From NCBI GenBank assembly GCA_004357005.1, contig SMWH01000115.1:1-16540 (forward strand): 16,540 nt of DNA, written 5' to 3'. Below the pieces are notes generated by a model. The model did no database searches. It saw only the letters and a list, made by a program, of their open reading frames with translations, and had not been told where the DNA came from. Position 1 is the stretch's first letter, and every line of letters starts with the position of its first letter. The stretch is from Gammaproteobacteria bacterium. GTDB lineage: Bacteria > Pseudomonadota > Gammaproteobacteria > SMWH01. Positions 6,892 through 13,631 of the stretch are shown in pieces. The translations under genes and the position numbers were made by a program.

Positions 6892-9135
6892 ATGGACGAG
6901 CGTCGACAACTTGCTGCCATCATGTTCACGGACATCGTGGGTTATACCGCCCTCATGGCCGCCGATGAATCTGAGGCGCTTTTTCTTTTAAAAAAATTCC
7001 GCAAGCTTCTGAAGCGGGCTATTGATCGTTCCGATGGCGAGTGGCTGGAAACTTCCGGTGATGGCGTGCTCGCGAGTTTTGGCAGTGCCATTGATGCTGT
7101 CAACTGCGCGTTGGCGATCCAGCACGCACTCGCTGATGAAGAGCGTCTGCGCATTCGCGTAGGCATCCATGTTGGTGACGTGATCTATGCGGGGAATCAG
7201 GTCTTCGGTGACGGCGTCAATATCGCCTCGAGGATAGAGGCTTCCGCTGGTGCCGGCGAGATCGCGGTTTCCGGACAGGTTTATGAGGCGGTTCGCAACA
7301 AGCCGGGCGTCAGCGCCGAGTTCCTTGGTCAAAAGGATCTCAGGAATGTAGACCGTCCCATCGATGTTTATCTGCTCAGCGGCGAGGAAGTCGAAACGCC
7401 TGATCTGAGCGGGCTGGGTGAGCCGAAAACGCAATTTGCTTCGGGGCGACTCGCGGCCGCCCTTGTGGCGATCGCGGTTCTTGCGGTACTCGCGATCATC
7501 TTCTATCCGCAGAAGGAGGGCGCCCAGGCGTCACTGCACTCGGTCGCGGTGCTTCCCTTCCGCAACATGTCCGAAGACACGGCTAACGAATACTTCAGTG
7601 ACGGTCTGACGGAGGAATTGCTGGATACACTGACCCGTGTCGAGGGACTCGAAGTCGCCTCGCGCACATCATCCTTTTCTTTCAAGAACCGCGACGTTGA
7701 TGTCCGGGAGATTGCTGAGACCCTGAACGTTGCGAGCCTGCTCAGCGGAAGCGTTCGCAGGCAGGGTGACCGGGTGCGGATCACCGCGGAGCTGGTAGAT
7801 GGACGAAGCGGCATGCGTTTGTGGTCCAACACCTATGACCGGCGGCTGGATGACATTTTTTTGATCCAGGAAGACATCGCACGTGAGATCGCCGGCAACC
7901 TGCGGCTCGTGCTGGGGCCGGAAACCGGAGCGCGAATCTCCCAACCGCCCACCGAAAACCTCCACGCCTATGACTCGTACTTGCAGGGACTGGCCTATCT
8001 GAATCGTCCTCGCGAAGAAGACACACTGAATCGTGCCGAGGTTCTGTTCAACGAGGCGGTGGCGGCAGACCCGTCTTTCGCAAAGGCGCAGGCGGGTTTG
8101 TGCCAGGTATCCCTGGCGCGTTTTGAGCTGTCGAACGCTCCGCGCCACCACGAACAGGCGCGGGAGTACTGTGAAAAAGCCCTGGCGCTGGAACCTTCAC
8201 TGGTGGAAGTGCGCGTCGCGTTGGGAGACCTGTACCGGTATTCCGGTGATTACGGCGCCGCGGAAGCGGAGTTCCTGGCGGTGCTGGATGAGAACAAGAA
8301 TTCCGCCCAGGCGCTCATGGGGTTGGCGGCTGTTTATGAAGCACAAGACCGCCAGGTGGAGGCCGAGGCCGCTCTGCGCCGGGCGATCCGTCAGCAACCC
8401 GGAAGCTGGAAGACCCATCTGCGATTGGGTGAATTCATGTACCGCGGCTGGCGCTATGACGATGCTCTATCTGCTTTCGAACAGGCGGTGGCGCTGAGTC
8501 CGGACAACGCCCGGGTACGGACCTATATCGGGTCGATTCAGATTATTGACGGTGACCTGGCAGCGGCGGAAGAAGCATTTCGGGCCTCCCTGGAACTCGC
8601 CCCGAGCCGCGGCGCCTGGCGGGACCTGGGGTTGGTGTTCATGTACCAGAGCAAGTTCAATGAAGCCATCGCGGCCCTTAAGCGCGCAACGGAATTCGAG
8701 GCGGATGACCACTGGAGTCGTGGTGATCTGGCTGATGCTTATTTTTACGCCGGCCGTACCAGTGACGCCCTCATGACCTACCGGGAGGCCCGGGATCTGG
8801 GTGAAGCCCTGCTCGGGACCAACGAACGTGATTGGGGAACCATGGCGCGCGTAGCGCAGTACTACCAGCGTCTGGGAGACAGCGATACCGCGGCGGCCAT
8901 GATCCAGGCGGCGCGGGAAGGCGGGTCTTCCCTGCCGCATGTGCTGACCTTTTCGGCGGTGTATTCACTGGAGGAGGGTGATCGAATTGCGTTCGTGGAT
9001 GACCTCAACCGGGCGGTAGCGATGGGTTTTCCGGTTCAGTTGATCCGGTTCCATCCCGCCTTTGAGTCTGTTCGAGGTGATCCCGGATTTGAAGCGTTGT
9101 TGAAAAGAGGAGGAGGACAAGAGAATGGCCATTGA
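6892..9135 (+). CDS. Class III nucleotidyl cyclase - membrane helix - TolB-N/FlgO-like - TPR protein
   Basis: A 747-residue multidomain signalling protein. Residues 1-165 form a class III cyclase domain, with metal-binding Asp14 (FTDIVGYT) and Asp57 (SGDGVLASF) and transition-state Asn110 and Arg114 (VNIASR). One membrane helix spans about 187-205. Residues about 215-340 (SVAVLPFRNMSED, SDGLTEELLDTL, LLSGSVRRQGDRVRITAEL) match the TolB-N/FlgO-like region seen with CadC and TPR regulators. About eight TPR-like units follow from about 355 to 735. The cyclase should be cytoplasmic and the C-terminal part periplasmic. Unusually, the base-recognising Lys is Glu53 and the following Asp/Thr position is Gln103, so activity and substrate are open. 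The start has only a weak ribosome binding site. The gene overlaps the next small ORF by 11 nt. Confidence 0.93.
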   Translation: MDERRQLAAIMFTDIVGYTALMAADESEALFLLKKFRKLLKRAIDRSDGEWLETSGDGVLASFGSAIDAVNCALAIQHALADEERLRIRVGIHVGDVIYAGNQVFGDGVNIASRIEASAGAGEIAVSGQVYEAVRNKPGVSAEFLGQKDLRNVDRPIDVYLLSGEEVETPDLSGLGEPKTQFASGRLAAALVAIAVLAVLAIIFYPQKEGAQASLHSVAVLPFRNMSEDTANEYFSDGLTEELLDTLTRVEGLEVASRTSSFSFKNRDVDVREIAETLNVASLLSGSVRRQGDRVRITAELVDGRSGMRLWSNTYDRRLDDIFLIQEDIAREIAGNLRLVLGPETGARISQPPTENLHAYDSYLQGLAYLNRPREEDTLNRAEVLFNEAVAADPSFAKAQAGLCQVSLARFELSNAPRHHEQAREYCEKALALEPSLVEVRVALGDLYRYSGDYGAAEAEFLAVLDENKNSAQALMGLAAVYEAQDRQVEAEAALRRAIRQQPGSWKTHLRLGEFMYRGWRYDDALSAFEQAVALSPDNARVRTYIGSIQIIDGDLAAAEEAFRASLELAPSRGAWRDLGLVFMYQSKFNEAIAALKRATEFEADDHWSRGDLADAYFYAGRTSDALMTYREARDLGEALLGTNERDWGTMARVAQYYQRLGDSDTAAAMIQAAREGGSSLPHVLTFSAVYSLEEGDRIAFVDDLNRAVAMGFPVQLIRFHPAFESVRGDPGFEALLKRGGGQENGH
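9108..9116 (+). promoter_or_regulatory. Strong ribosome binding site for the 45-aa ORF
   Basis: AGGAGGAGG, a near-ideal Shine-Dalgarno sequence, lies inside the last codons of the cyclase gene, 8 nt before the ATG at 9125. Its quality is the main evidence that the short ORF is translated. Confidence 0.75.
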
Positions 9136-9262
9136 AATGTTGACACCGGTGGAGTTCGTCAAGGACTTCGCCTTCAAGCTGATCGCTTTTTTTGTCGGCC
9201 TGGCTGCGGGCCTGGCCACCTATGCGATCGTAGTCGAACCGTTGTATCAGGCATTCAACTAG
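9125..9262 (+). CDS. Putative 45-aa single-span membrane protein
   Basis: The translation is MAIEMLTPVEFVKDFAFK, then LIAFFVGLAAGLATYAIVV, then EPLYQAFN. I do not recognise a family. The centre is one strongly hydrophobic helix (about 19-37) with small-residue G/A spacing (GLAAGLA) that often supports helix packing. Short polar ends flank it. The ATG has an AGGAGGAGG site 8 nt upstream and overlaps the end of the cyclase gene by 11 nt in another frame, implying coupled translation. A partner role with the membrane-bound cyclase is a reasonable inference, but there is no direct evidence for it. A toxin-like or regulatory micropeptide is an alternative. Confidence 0.7.
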   Translation: MAIEMLTPVEFVKDFAFKLIAFFVGLAAGLATYAIVVEPLYQAFN

Positions 9263-9272
9263 AAAAACTCAT

Positions 9273-9277
9273 GGAGG
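9273..9277 (+). promoter_or_regulatory. Ribosome binding site for the 43-aa ORF
   Basis: GGAGG followed by T lies 7 nt before the ATG at 9285. This is the second near-consensus site within 170 bp and supports translation of the second micro-ORF. Confidence 0.65.
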
Positions 9278-9284
9278 TAGTCCC

Positions 9285-9416
9285 ATGTGGCCGAGTATGA
9301 ATCTCAGTTTTGTTGTGGGTTTCGGAACCGGTTCAGCCGTGTCTGCGGCCCATTCCGCGGAACTCATCGCCGTGGTAGTTGATCTGGCAACGAAGGTCGT
9401 TGCCTGGATCGTCTGA
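9285..9416 (+). CDS. Putative 43-aa hydrophobic protein
   Basis: The translation is MWPSMNLSFVVGFGTGSAVS, then AAHSAELIAVVVDLATKVVAWIV. No family is recognised. The second half (about 24-43) is a hydrophobic helix carrying single charges (Glu26, Asp33, Lys37) at positions that could make it amphipathic or allow helix pairing. The first half is Gly/Ser-rich. It starts 22 bp after the 45-aa ORF, has its own GGAGG site and ends 31 bp before a strong terminator. It is therefore the last gene of the cyclase cluster. Possible roles are a subunit or modulator of the cyclase or a membrane-active peptide; none is shown by sequence. Confidence 0.62.
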   Translation: MWPSMNLSFVVGFGTGSAVSAAHSAELIAVVVDLATKVVAWIV

Positions 9417-9440
9417 TCCGGCGCGGAGACAAGCGGAAAC

Positions 9441-9470
9441 AAAAAACGGGCCCCGCTTGCGGGGCCCTTC
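9441..9470. terminator. Bidirectional intrinsic terminator
   Basis: GGGCCCCGC (9448-9456), TT, GCGGGGCCC (9459-9467) forms a perfect 9-bp stem. Six A at 9441-9446 give a U-tract for minus-strand transcripts, making it an excellent terminator for the EF-G-like gene. On the plus strand the stem is followed by TTCTC and later T-rich sequence, so it should also end the cyclase cluster. Confidence 0.88.
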
Positions 9471-9486
9471 TCAGTGTCTTTCGTTT

Positions 9487-11529
9487 TTATTCTTCTTCGC
9501 GAGGCTTGTAGGCGTTGGCCAGTTCTTTCTGGACCGTGGCGGGCACCGGATCGTAATGGCTGAAATCCATGGTGTAGCTGCCCTCGCCGCCGGTGACGGA
9601 CTTGAGTTCTGAGTGGTAGCTGATCATCTCCGCCAGTGGGGCCTGGGCGGAGATGCTGACTACGCCGCCCAGCATGCTCTGGCTGCCACTGACGCGGCCG
9701 CGCTTGCCGGAGAGTCCGCCGGCGATGTCACCCATGTTGTTTTCGGGCGCCGTGATTTCCACGCGCACGATGGGCTCCAGTACCACCGGTGAGGCTTTGC
9801 GCACCGCGTCCAGGAAAGCCTTCTTTCCGGCGGTGATGAAAGCGATTTCCTTCGAGTCCACCGGGTGGTGCTTGCCGTCGTAGACGATGACCCGCATGTC
9901 CTGCATGTGATAGCCCGCGATCGCGCCTTCATCCATGGCCTGTATGACGCCTTTTTCCACTGCCGGAATGAATACGGTGGGAATGTTGCCGCCCACCACC
10001 TCGCTCTTGAACTCGAAACCCGAACCGCGTTCCATGGGCTCGATGCGCAGGAATACTTCGGCGAACTGACCCGCGCCGCCAGTCTGTTTCTTATGGCGGA
10101 AGTGACCGTCGGCCTTGCGGGTCACCGTTTCCCGGTAAGCGATGCGCGGGGGCCGCGTGATCACCTCCACGTTGTAGCGCTGGTTCATTCTCTCGAGCAT
10201 CACGCGCAGATGCAGGTCGCCGAGCCCACGGATCACCGTCTCGTTGAGCTCCACGTTGTGGTCCACCTGGAAACAGGGGTCCTCTTCGCCCAGTTTCTGG
10301 ATCGCGCCGGAGAGTTTCTGTTCCATGCCCCGGCTCTTTGGTTCAACAGCCAGGCCGAACATGGGCAAGGCGAAGCGGATCGGTTTCAGGTGGAAATGAT
10401 CCTCGTCGTGGGAATCGTGCAGCACCGCGTCAAAAGTGATTTCCTCTACCTTGGCCACAGCACAGATGTCGCCGGGGATGCCGGCATCGGTTTCCTTGTG
10501 CTCCTTGCCCTGGATCTCGAACAGGTGGCCGACCTTGAAGGGCTTGCGGGCATCGCCGATGAACAACTGGCTGTCCTTCGTGACGGTGCCCTGATAGATG
10601 CGGAACATGCTGAGCTTGCCCACGAACGGGTCGTTGGTGATCTTGAACACATGTGCGACTACATGCTTGGCCGGATCCGGCTCCACCGTGACCTCCTTCG
10701 CGTCGTCACCCTGGCCCTGGAAGAAAACGGGCGGATTGCCTTCCGCGGGGTTGGGCAGCAGTTCGGCAAAGAAATCCAGCAGAGCACCGATACCCACTTC
10801 ATCGCGTCCGGAAGCGAAACAGATGGGTACCAGATGACCTTCACGCAAGGCGCGTTCGAAAGCTGCGTGCAGTTGTTCCGGTTCCAGTTCGCCCTTTTCC
10901 AGGTAGCTCTCCATGAGTGCCTCATCCACTTCCACGACCTGGTCCGTGATTTCGGTGTGCGCGGCATCTATGGAGAAGATGTCGGCTTCGCCCTCGGACT
11001 TGAAGAAGACATCCACGACTTTTTTGCCGCCGTCGGCCGGGAGGTTGACCGGCAAACATTCATTGCCAAAGGTATCGCGAATGTCACGAACGAGACCTTC
11101 GAGATCGACACCTTCTGCATTGATCTTGTTGATGATGATCATGCGGCAGCGTTGCATTTTCTTCGCGCGCTCCATCAGCCGCATGGTGGTGGATTCGATG
11201 CCCGACTGGGCATTGACCACGATGGCCACGGTCTCTACGGCGCTGAGGGCCGGTGCAGTCTGCCCGCGAAAATCAGGCAAACCGGGGGTATCGATAATAT
11301 TGATGTGCGTGTCACCGTGATCGAGGCTCACCAGGGAGGACTGGAGTGAATGCTGGTGGTCCTTTTCCAGCGGATCGTGGTCGGTGACCATGCTGCCGCG
11401 TTCCAGACTGCCCATCTGCCCGATTGCGCCTGCCTTGTGGAGCAGGGCCTCCAGCAGGGTGGTCTTGCCGGAGCCCACGTGGCCGGTGAAGGCAATGTTG
11501 CGAATGTTCTCGGTTTTGTACTTCGGCAT
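9487..11529 (-). CDS. EF-G-like translational GTPase (divergent EF-G paralogue)
   Basis: A 680-aa protein with the complete EF-G architecture: GTPase domain (about 1-265), beta-barrel II (285-385), III (385-460), IV (460-585, with DGKHHPVDSKE at the region of the tip loop) and V (585-670, with NNMGDIAGGLSGKRGRV). The G1 motif is GHVGSGKTT (16-24) and G3 is DTPGLPDF (80-87). Canonical EF-G has DTPGHVDF, so the catalytic histidine is replaced by Leu83 or an adjacent residue. The switch I RGITI motif is replaced by KDHQHSLQSS. These features place it in the EF-G-like group beside the housekeeping FusA, whose function is poorly known. G4 reads NKIN (134-137) instead of NKxD. No str-operon neighbours (rpsL, rpsG, tuf) are present. 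AGGGAG lies about 11 nt before the ATG. Confidence 0.93.
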   Translation of the reverse strand: MPKYKTENIRNIAFTGHVGSGKTTLLEALLHKAGAIGQMGSLERGSMVTDHDPLEKDHQHSLQSSLVSLDHGDTHINIIDTPGLPDFRGQTAPALSAVETVAIVVNAQSGIESTTMRLMERAKKMQRCRMIIINKINAEGVDLEGLVRDIRDTFGNECLPVNLPADGGKKVVDVFFKSEGEADIFSIDAAHTEITDQVVEVDEALMESYLEKGELEPEQLHAAFERALREGHLVPICFASGRDEVGIGALLDFFAELLPNPAEGNPPVFFQGQGDDAKEVTVEPDPAKHVVAHVFKITNDPFVGKLSMFRIYQGTVTKDSQLFIGDARKPFKVGHLFEIQGKEHKETDAGIPGDICAVAKVEEITFDAVLHDSHDEDHFHLKPIRFALPMFGLAVEPKSRGMEQKLSGAIQKLGEEDPCFQVDHNVELNETVIRGLGDLHLRVMLERMNQRYNVEVITRPPRIAYRETVTRKADGHFRHKKQTGGAGQFAEVFLRIEPMERGSGFEFKSEVVGGNIPTVFIPAVEKGVIQAMDEGAIAGYHMQDMRVIVYDGKHHPVDSKEIAFITAGKKAFLDAVRKASPVVLEPIVRVEITAPENNMGDIAGGLSGKRGRVSGSQSMLGGVVSISAQAPLAEMISYHSELKSVTGGEGSYTMDFSHYDPVPATVQKELANAYKPREEE

Positions 11530-11537
11530 GTTTCAGG

Positions 11538-11559
11538 CAACTCCCTCGACCAACTCCCT
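11538..11559 (-). repeat. Tandem AGGGAGTTG repeat at the EF-G-like ribosome binding site
   Basis: On the minus strand AGGGAGTTG occurs twice (11551-11559 and 11538-11546), 13 bp apart. The nearer copy supplies the Shine-Dalgarno sequence. The second copy could be a decoy, a standby site or part of a protein or RNA binding site. Confidence 0.45.
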
Positions 11560-11600
11560 GGCCTTGTATTCACGGGCCGGCCGCGCTTCCGGTGGCCGGT

Positions 11601-11617
11601 GCCGCGCGGAGCGCGGC
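11601..11617 (-). promoter_or_regulatory. Hairpin in the 5' leader of the EF-G-like gene
   Basis: GCCGCGC and GCGCGGC form a perfect 7-bp stem around a 3-nt loop. It lies in the predicted leader, a few bases after the expected transcription start. It is not followed by a U-tract. It may stabilise the mRNA or affect early elongation. Confidence 0.4.
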
Positions 11618-11631
11618 GACAGGGGCTGACT

Positions 11632-11659
11632 AGTATAGAAGCTGCCCGCCCGCCCGCAA
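11632..11659 (-). promoter_or_regulatory. Sigma70-type promoter for the EF-G-like gene
   Basis: On the minus strand TTGCGG (11654-11659) is followed after 16 bp by TATACT (11632-11637), a near-consensus -10. The predicted start is near 11625, giving a leader of about 95 nt. The -35 overlaps one copy of a tandem GGTCTTGCG repeat (11655-11663 and 11668-11676, period 13). Confidence 0.55.
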
Positions 11660-11822
11660 GACCCCCTCGCAAGACCTGCGCTCCGGGTTCGGGCACACGC
11701 TCATCAGGCTGCCAAACCGGGCTGCGGACCTCCCGGTCCGGGCCCGCGCGTGCCCCGCATCCGGCCACCGGGGCTGTGTAAACCCCCCCGCCCCATTCAG
11801 CGTTTGTTCAGGTGTGGCGGCT

Positions 11823-11828
11823 TACACT
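11823..11828 (+). promoter_or_regulatory. Possible -10 element of the glycine-zipper gene
   Basis: TACACT lies 34 bp before the ATG at 11863. The -35 region is poor, since TTGTTC (11804-11809) is only 13 bp upstream. The same TTACACT motif occurs before the PepSY gene. Confidence 0.35.
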
Positions 11829-11862
11829 GAATCCGCAGTATGGAAAGTTCGGAGTGAAGGTC

Positions 11863-12387
11863 ATGAAAACTCGAAGCAGTCTGTTGGTCGGTCTCGCAGG
11901 TCTCGCGCTCACCACCGGGGCGTGGGCGCAGGTTCTGCCGGGGGAATCCCGGTACGTCTATGCGCCCGTGGTGTCCGTGGATCCCATCGTTCATGTAGTG
12001 CAGGTACCTGATCGTCGCCAGGAATGCTGGGACGAGCAGGTGACCTATGCGGATGGTGGCGGCGGGAGCCCCGGCGCGACCATTATTGGCGGCATCCTGG
12101 GCGCCGCCCTCGGCAACCAGGTTGGTGGCGGCAGTGGACGGACCATCGCCACGGCCGCCGGCGCGGTGGTCGGTGCGGTCATCGGAAACCAGGCCACCCG
12201 GCGCCCGCCCCGGGTCTACAACACCGTTGAGACCCGTTGCCGGGAAGTGGTCGATCAGTTCACCGAACAGCGAATTGTCGGTTACAACGTCGCCTACGAA
12301 TGGCAGGGTGAAATCTATACGACTCGCATGAGTCACGATCCGGGAGATCAGGTTCGTCTTCGCGTCACGGTGTCCCCCGTCAACTAG
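11863..12387 (+). CDS. Glycine-zipper envelope protein (17-kDa surface antigen / SlyB-like group)
   Basis: A 174-aa exported protein. The ATG at 11863 is chosen over the in-frame ATG at 11812 because GGAGTGAAGG lies just upstream and a signal peptide starts here (MKTRSSLLVG, hydrophobic core, cleavage likely after AWA at 22). No lipobox cysteine is present, so it is not an obvious lipoprotein. Residues about 70-111 form a glycine zipper (GATIIGGILGAALGNQVGGG, then AAGAVVGAVIGNQ), a membrane-associated repeat typical of outer-membrane 2TM glycine-zipper proteins. Cys55 and Cys126 flank the zipper and could form a disulfide. The C-terminal part (about 120-172) is predicted beta-rich. It is monocistronic, with its own terminator. 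Role in envelope integrity is inferred from the family. Confidence 0.88.
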   Translation: MKTRSSLLVGLAGLALTTGAWAQVLPGESRYVYAPVVSVDPIVHVVQVPDRRQECWDEQVTYADGGGGSPGATIIGGILGAALGNQVGGGSGRTIATAAGAVVGAVIGNQATRRPPRVYNTVETRCREVVDQFTEQRIVGYNVAYEWQGEIYTTRMSHDPGDQVRLRVTVSPVN

Positions 12388-12406
12388 CGGCCTGTTCTCC
12401 CCCTTC

Positions 12407-12445
12407 GAGTGCGGCGTGGGTTTCGCTCCCGCCGCACTCTTTTTT
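12407..12445 (+). terminator. Intrinsic terminator of the glycine-zipper gene
   Basis: GAGTGCGGCG (12407-12416) pairs perfectly with CGCCGCACTC (12430-12439) across a 13-nt loop, followed by six T (12440-12445). It starts 20 bp after the stop codon. Confidence 0.9.
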
Positions 12446-12497
12446 CCCCCTCCTGTCTCCATCCATTAAGCGGGCGTTCAGCCCCCCGGGGCTAATC

Positions 12498-12520
12498 TGT
12501 ACACGCGCCCAAGCTGTACA
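12498..12520. promoter_or_regulatory. Paired TGTACA sites upstream of the PepSY/two-component operon
   Basis: Two TGTACA palindromes, each preceded by C (CTGTACA), sit at 12498-12503 and 12515-12520, 17 bp apart. They lie 70-90 bp before the PepSY start and just upstream of the possible promoter. A binding site for the OmpR-family regulator encoded in the operon is possible but unproven. Confidence 0.4.
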
Positions 12521-12554
12521 TGACGGGGGCTTTTCGCGTTTGCGAATACGAGGT

Positions 12555-12560
12555 TACACT
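12555..12560 (+). promoter_or_regulatory. Possible -10 element of the PepSY/two-component operon
   Basis: TACACT lies 28 bp before the PepSY ATG. No good -35 box is visible (TTTTCG at 12531 with an 18-bp spacer is the nearest), which fits a promoter needing an activator. Confidence 0.35.
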
Positions 12561-12588
12561 CAGCGAAGGGCCTGGCCGCCCGGGGAAC

Positions 12589-12954
12589 ATGAAACGATTA
12601 CTCCTCATATTGCTGGTTCTTTTCGCCCTGTCGCTGGGCGAAGGTGTCGCGCTGGCCCAACAGCCAGGCGCGGCTTTGACCCTGGATCAGGCAGTGCAGC
12701 AGGTACGCCGCACCACCAATGGTCGAGTGCTCTCCGCCCAGACGGTGACACGCCAGGGGAGGCGGATGCACCGGATCAAGGTGCTGACCGATGACGGACG
12801 GGTACGGACCGTTGAAATGAACGCCGGTCTGGGGCGCACCAGCGGGAACGCGAACATCAACCCGGCGATCAGACCCGGACTGGTCCCCAACAACGACAAA
12901 AACAACAAAAAACCGAAAGATGAAAAGCGGCGTGAAAAGGACAAGGACGCCTGA
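12589..12954 (+). CDS. Exported PepSY-domain protein with a lysine-rich tail
   Basis: A 121-aa protein. The ATG at 12589 gives a signal peptide (MKRLLLILLVLFALSLGEG, cleavage after ALA at 23); the upstream in-frame ATG at 12520 would bury it. Residues about 31-79 form one PepSY domain: LTLDQAVQQVRRTTNGRVLSA, then a strand pattern ending in RIKVLTDDGRVRTVEMNA. The C-terminal 25 residues are highly charged and Lys-rich (NNDKNNKKPKDEKRREKDKD) and probably disordered. PepSY proteins are periplasmic and often encoded with two-component systems or proteases, which they may inhibit or inform. Here the stop overlaps the response-regulator start (TGATG), so it is the first gene of the operon. A modulating role toward the kinase sensor domain is inferred. 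Confidence 0.85.
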   Translation: MKRLLLILLVLFALSLGEGVALAQQPGAALTLDQAVQQVRRTTNGRVLSAQTVTRQGRRMHRIKVLTDDGRVRTVEMNAGLGRTSGNANINPAIRPGLVPNNDKNNKKPKDEKRREKDKDA

Positions 12955-13631
12955 TGCGGGTTCTGTTACTGGAAGATGACGACACGCTTCGCGAGGCGCT
13001 GGCCAGCCGGCTGCGCAGCGAAGGGTTTGCCGTGGACTCCGCCGCGGACGGTGAAGAGGGGCTGTTTCTGGGCAGCGAGATCCCGTTTGACGTGGCGATC
13101 GTGGATCTGGGTTTGCCGCGCATGTCGGGGCTGGAAGTCATCGAAAGGCTGCGTCGGAACGGTCAGCAGTTTCCGGTCCTGATCCTCACGGCGCGGGACC
13201 GCTGGCAGGACAAGGTGGAGGGTCTGCGCCTCGGCGGTGACGACTACATGGTCAAGCCCTTTCATATGGAAGAGCTGCTGGCACGGGTCAATGCGCTGGT
13301 GCGCCGCTCGGCCGGGTGGGCAAGTTCGATGATCCGTTGTGGACCCATTGCCATTGATACCTCGGCACAGGTGGTTACCGTTGAAAACGATCCCGTCGAT
13401 CTGACTTCTTTCGAGTACAAGGTGCTGGAATACCTGATGCTGCATTCGGGCGAAGTGGTTTCAAAAACCGATCTCACTGAACATCTCTACGATCAGGATT
13501 TTGATCGCGACAGCAATGTCATCGAAGTATTCATCGGGCGCCTGCGCAAGAAGCTGGATCCGAAAAACACACTCAAACCCATCGAGACCCTGCGGGGGCG
13601 TGGTTATCGCCTGACTCTGGAGCGTGCCTGA
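12954..13631 (+). CDS. OmpR/PhoP-family response regulator
   Basis: A 225-aa cytosolic regulator. The receiver domain (1-117) has the acidic pocket Glu7-Asp8-Asp9, phosphoacceptor Asp51 (IVDLGLP), Thr79 (LILTARD) and Lys101 (MVKPF). The winged-helix effector domain (about 127-222) has LTSFEYKVLEYLMLH, the recognition-helix region SNVIEVFIGRLRKKL and the wing ETLRGRGYRL, typical of the PhoP/QseB branch. It overlaps the upstream PepSY gene by 1 nt and the kinase by 8 nt. Its phosphodonor is presumably that kinase. Its targets are unknown; the paired TGTACA sites upstream are candidates for autoregulation. Confidence 0.95.
   Translation: MRVLLLEDDDTLREALASRLRSEGFAVDSAADGEEGLFLGSEIPFDVAIVDLGLPRMSGLEVIERLRRNGQQFPVLILTARDRWQDKVEGLRLGGDDYMVKPFHMEELLARVNALVRRSAGWASSMIRCGPIAIDTSAQVVTVENDPVDLTSFEYKVLEYLMLHSGEVVSKTDLTEHLYDQDFDRDSNVIEVFIGRLRKKLDPKNTLKPIETLRGRGYRLTLERA

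Larger units (their letters stand above)
11530..11862. other. 333-bp intergenic region between divergent genes
   Basis: This stretch holds the leader and promoter of the minus-strand EF-G-like gene (11530-11660) and the weak promoter region of the plus-strand glycine-zipper gene (11800-11862). Between about 11680 and 11800 the DNA is very GC-rich; I see no gene, RNA or clear repeat in it. Confidence 0.6.

Noticed and set aside
9865..11349. Plus-strand ORF of 494 aa opposite the EF-G-like gene
   Set aside because: It mirrors the EF-G-like gene, which has full domain structure; the antisense product is His/Val/Asp-rich shadow sequence without motifs.
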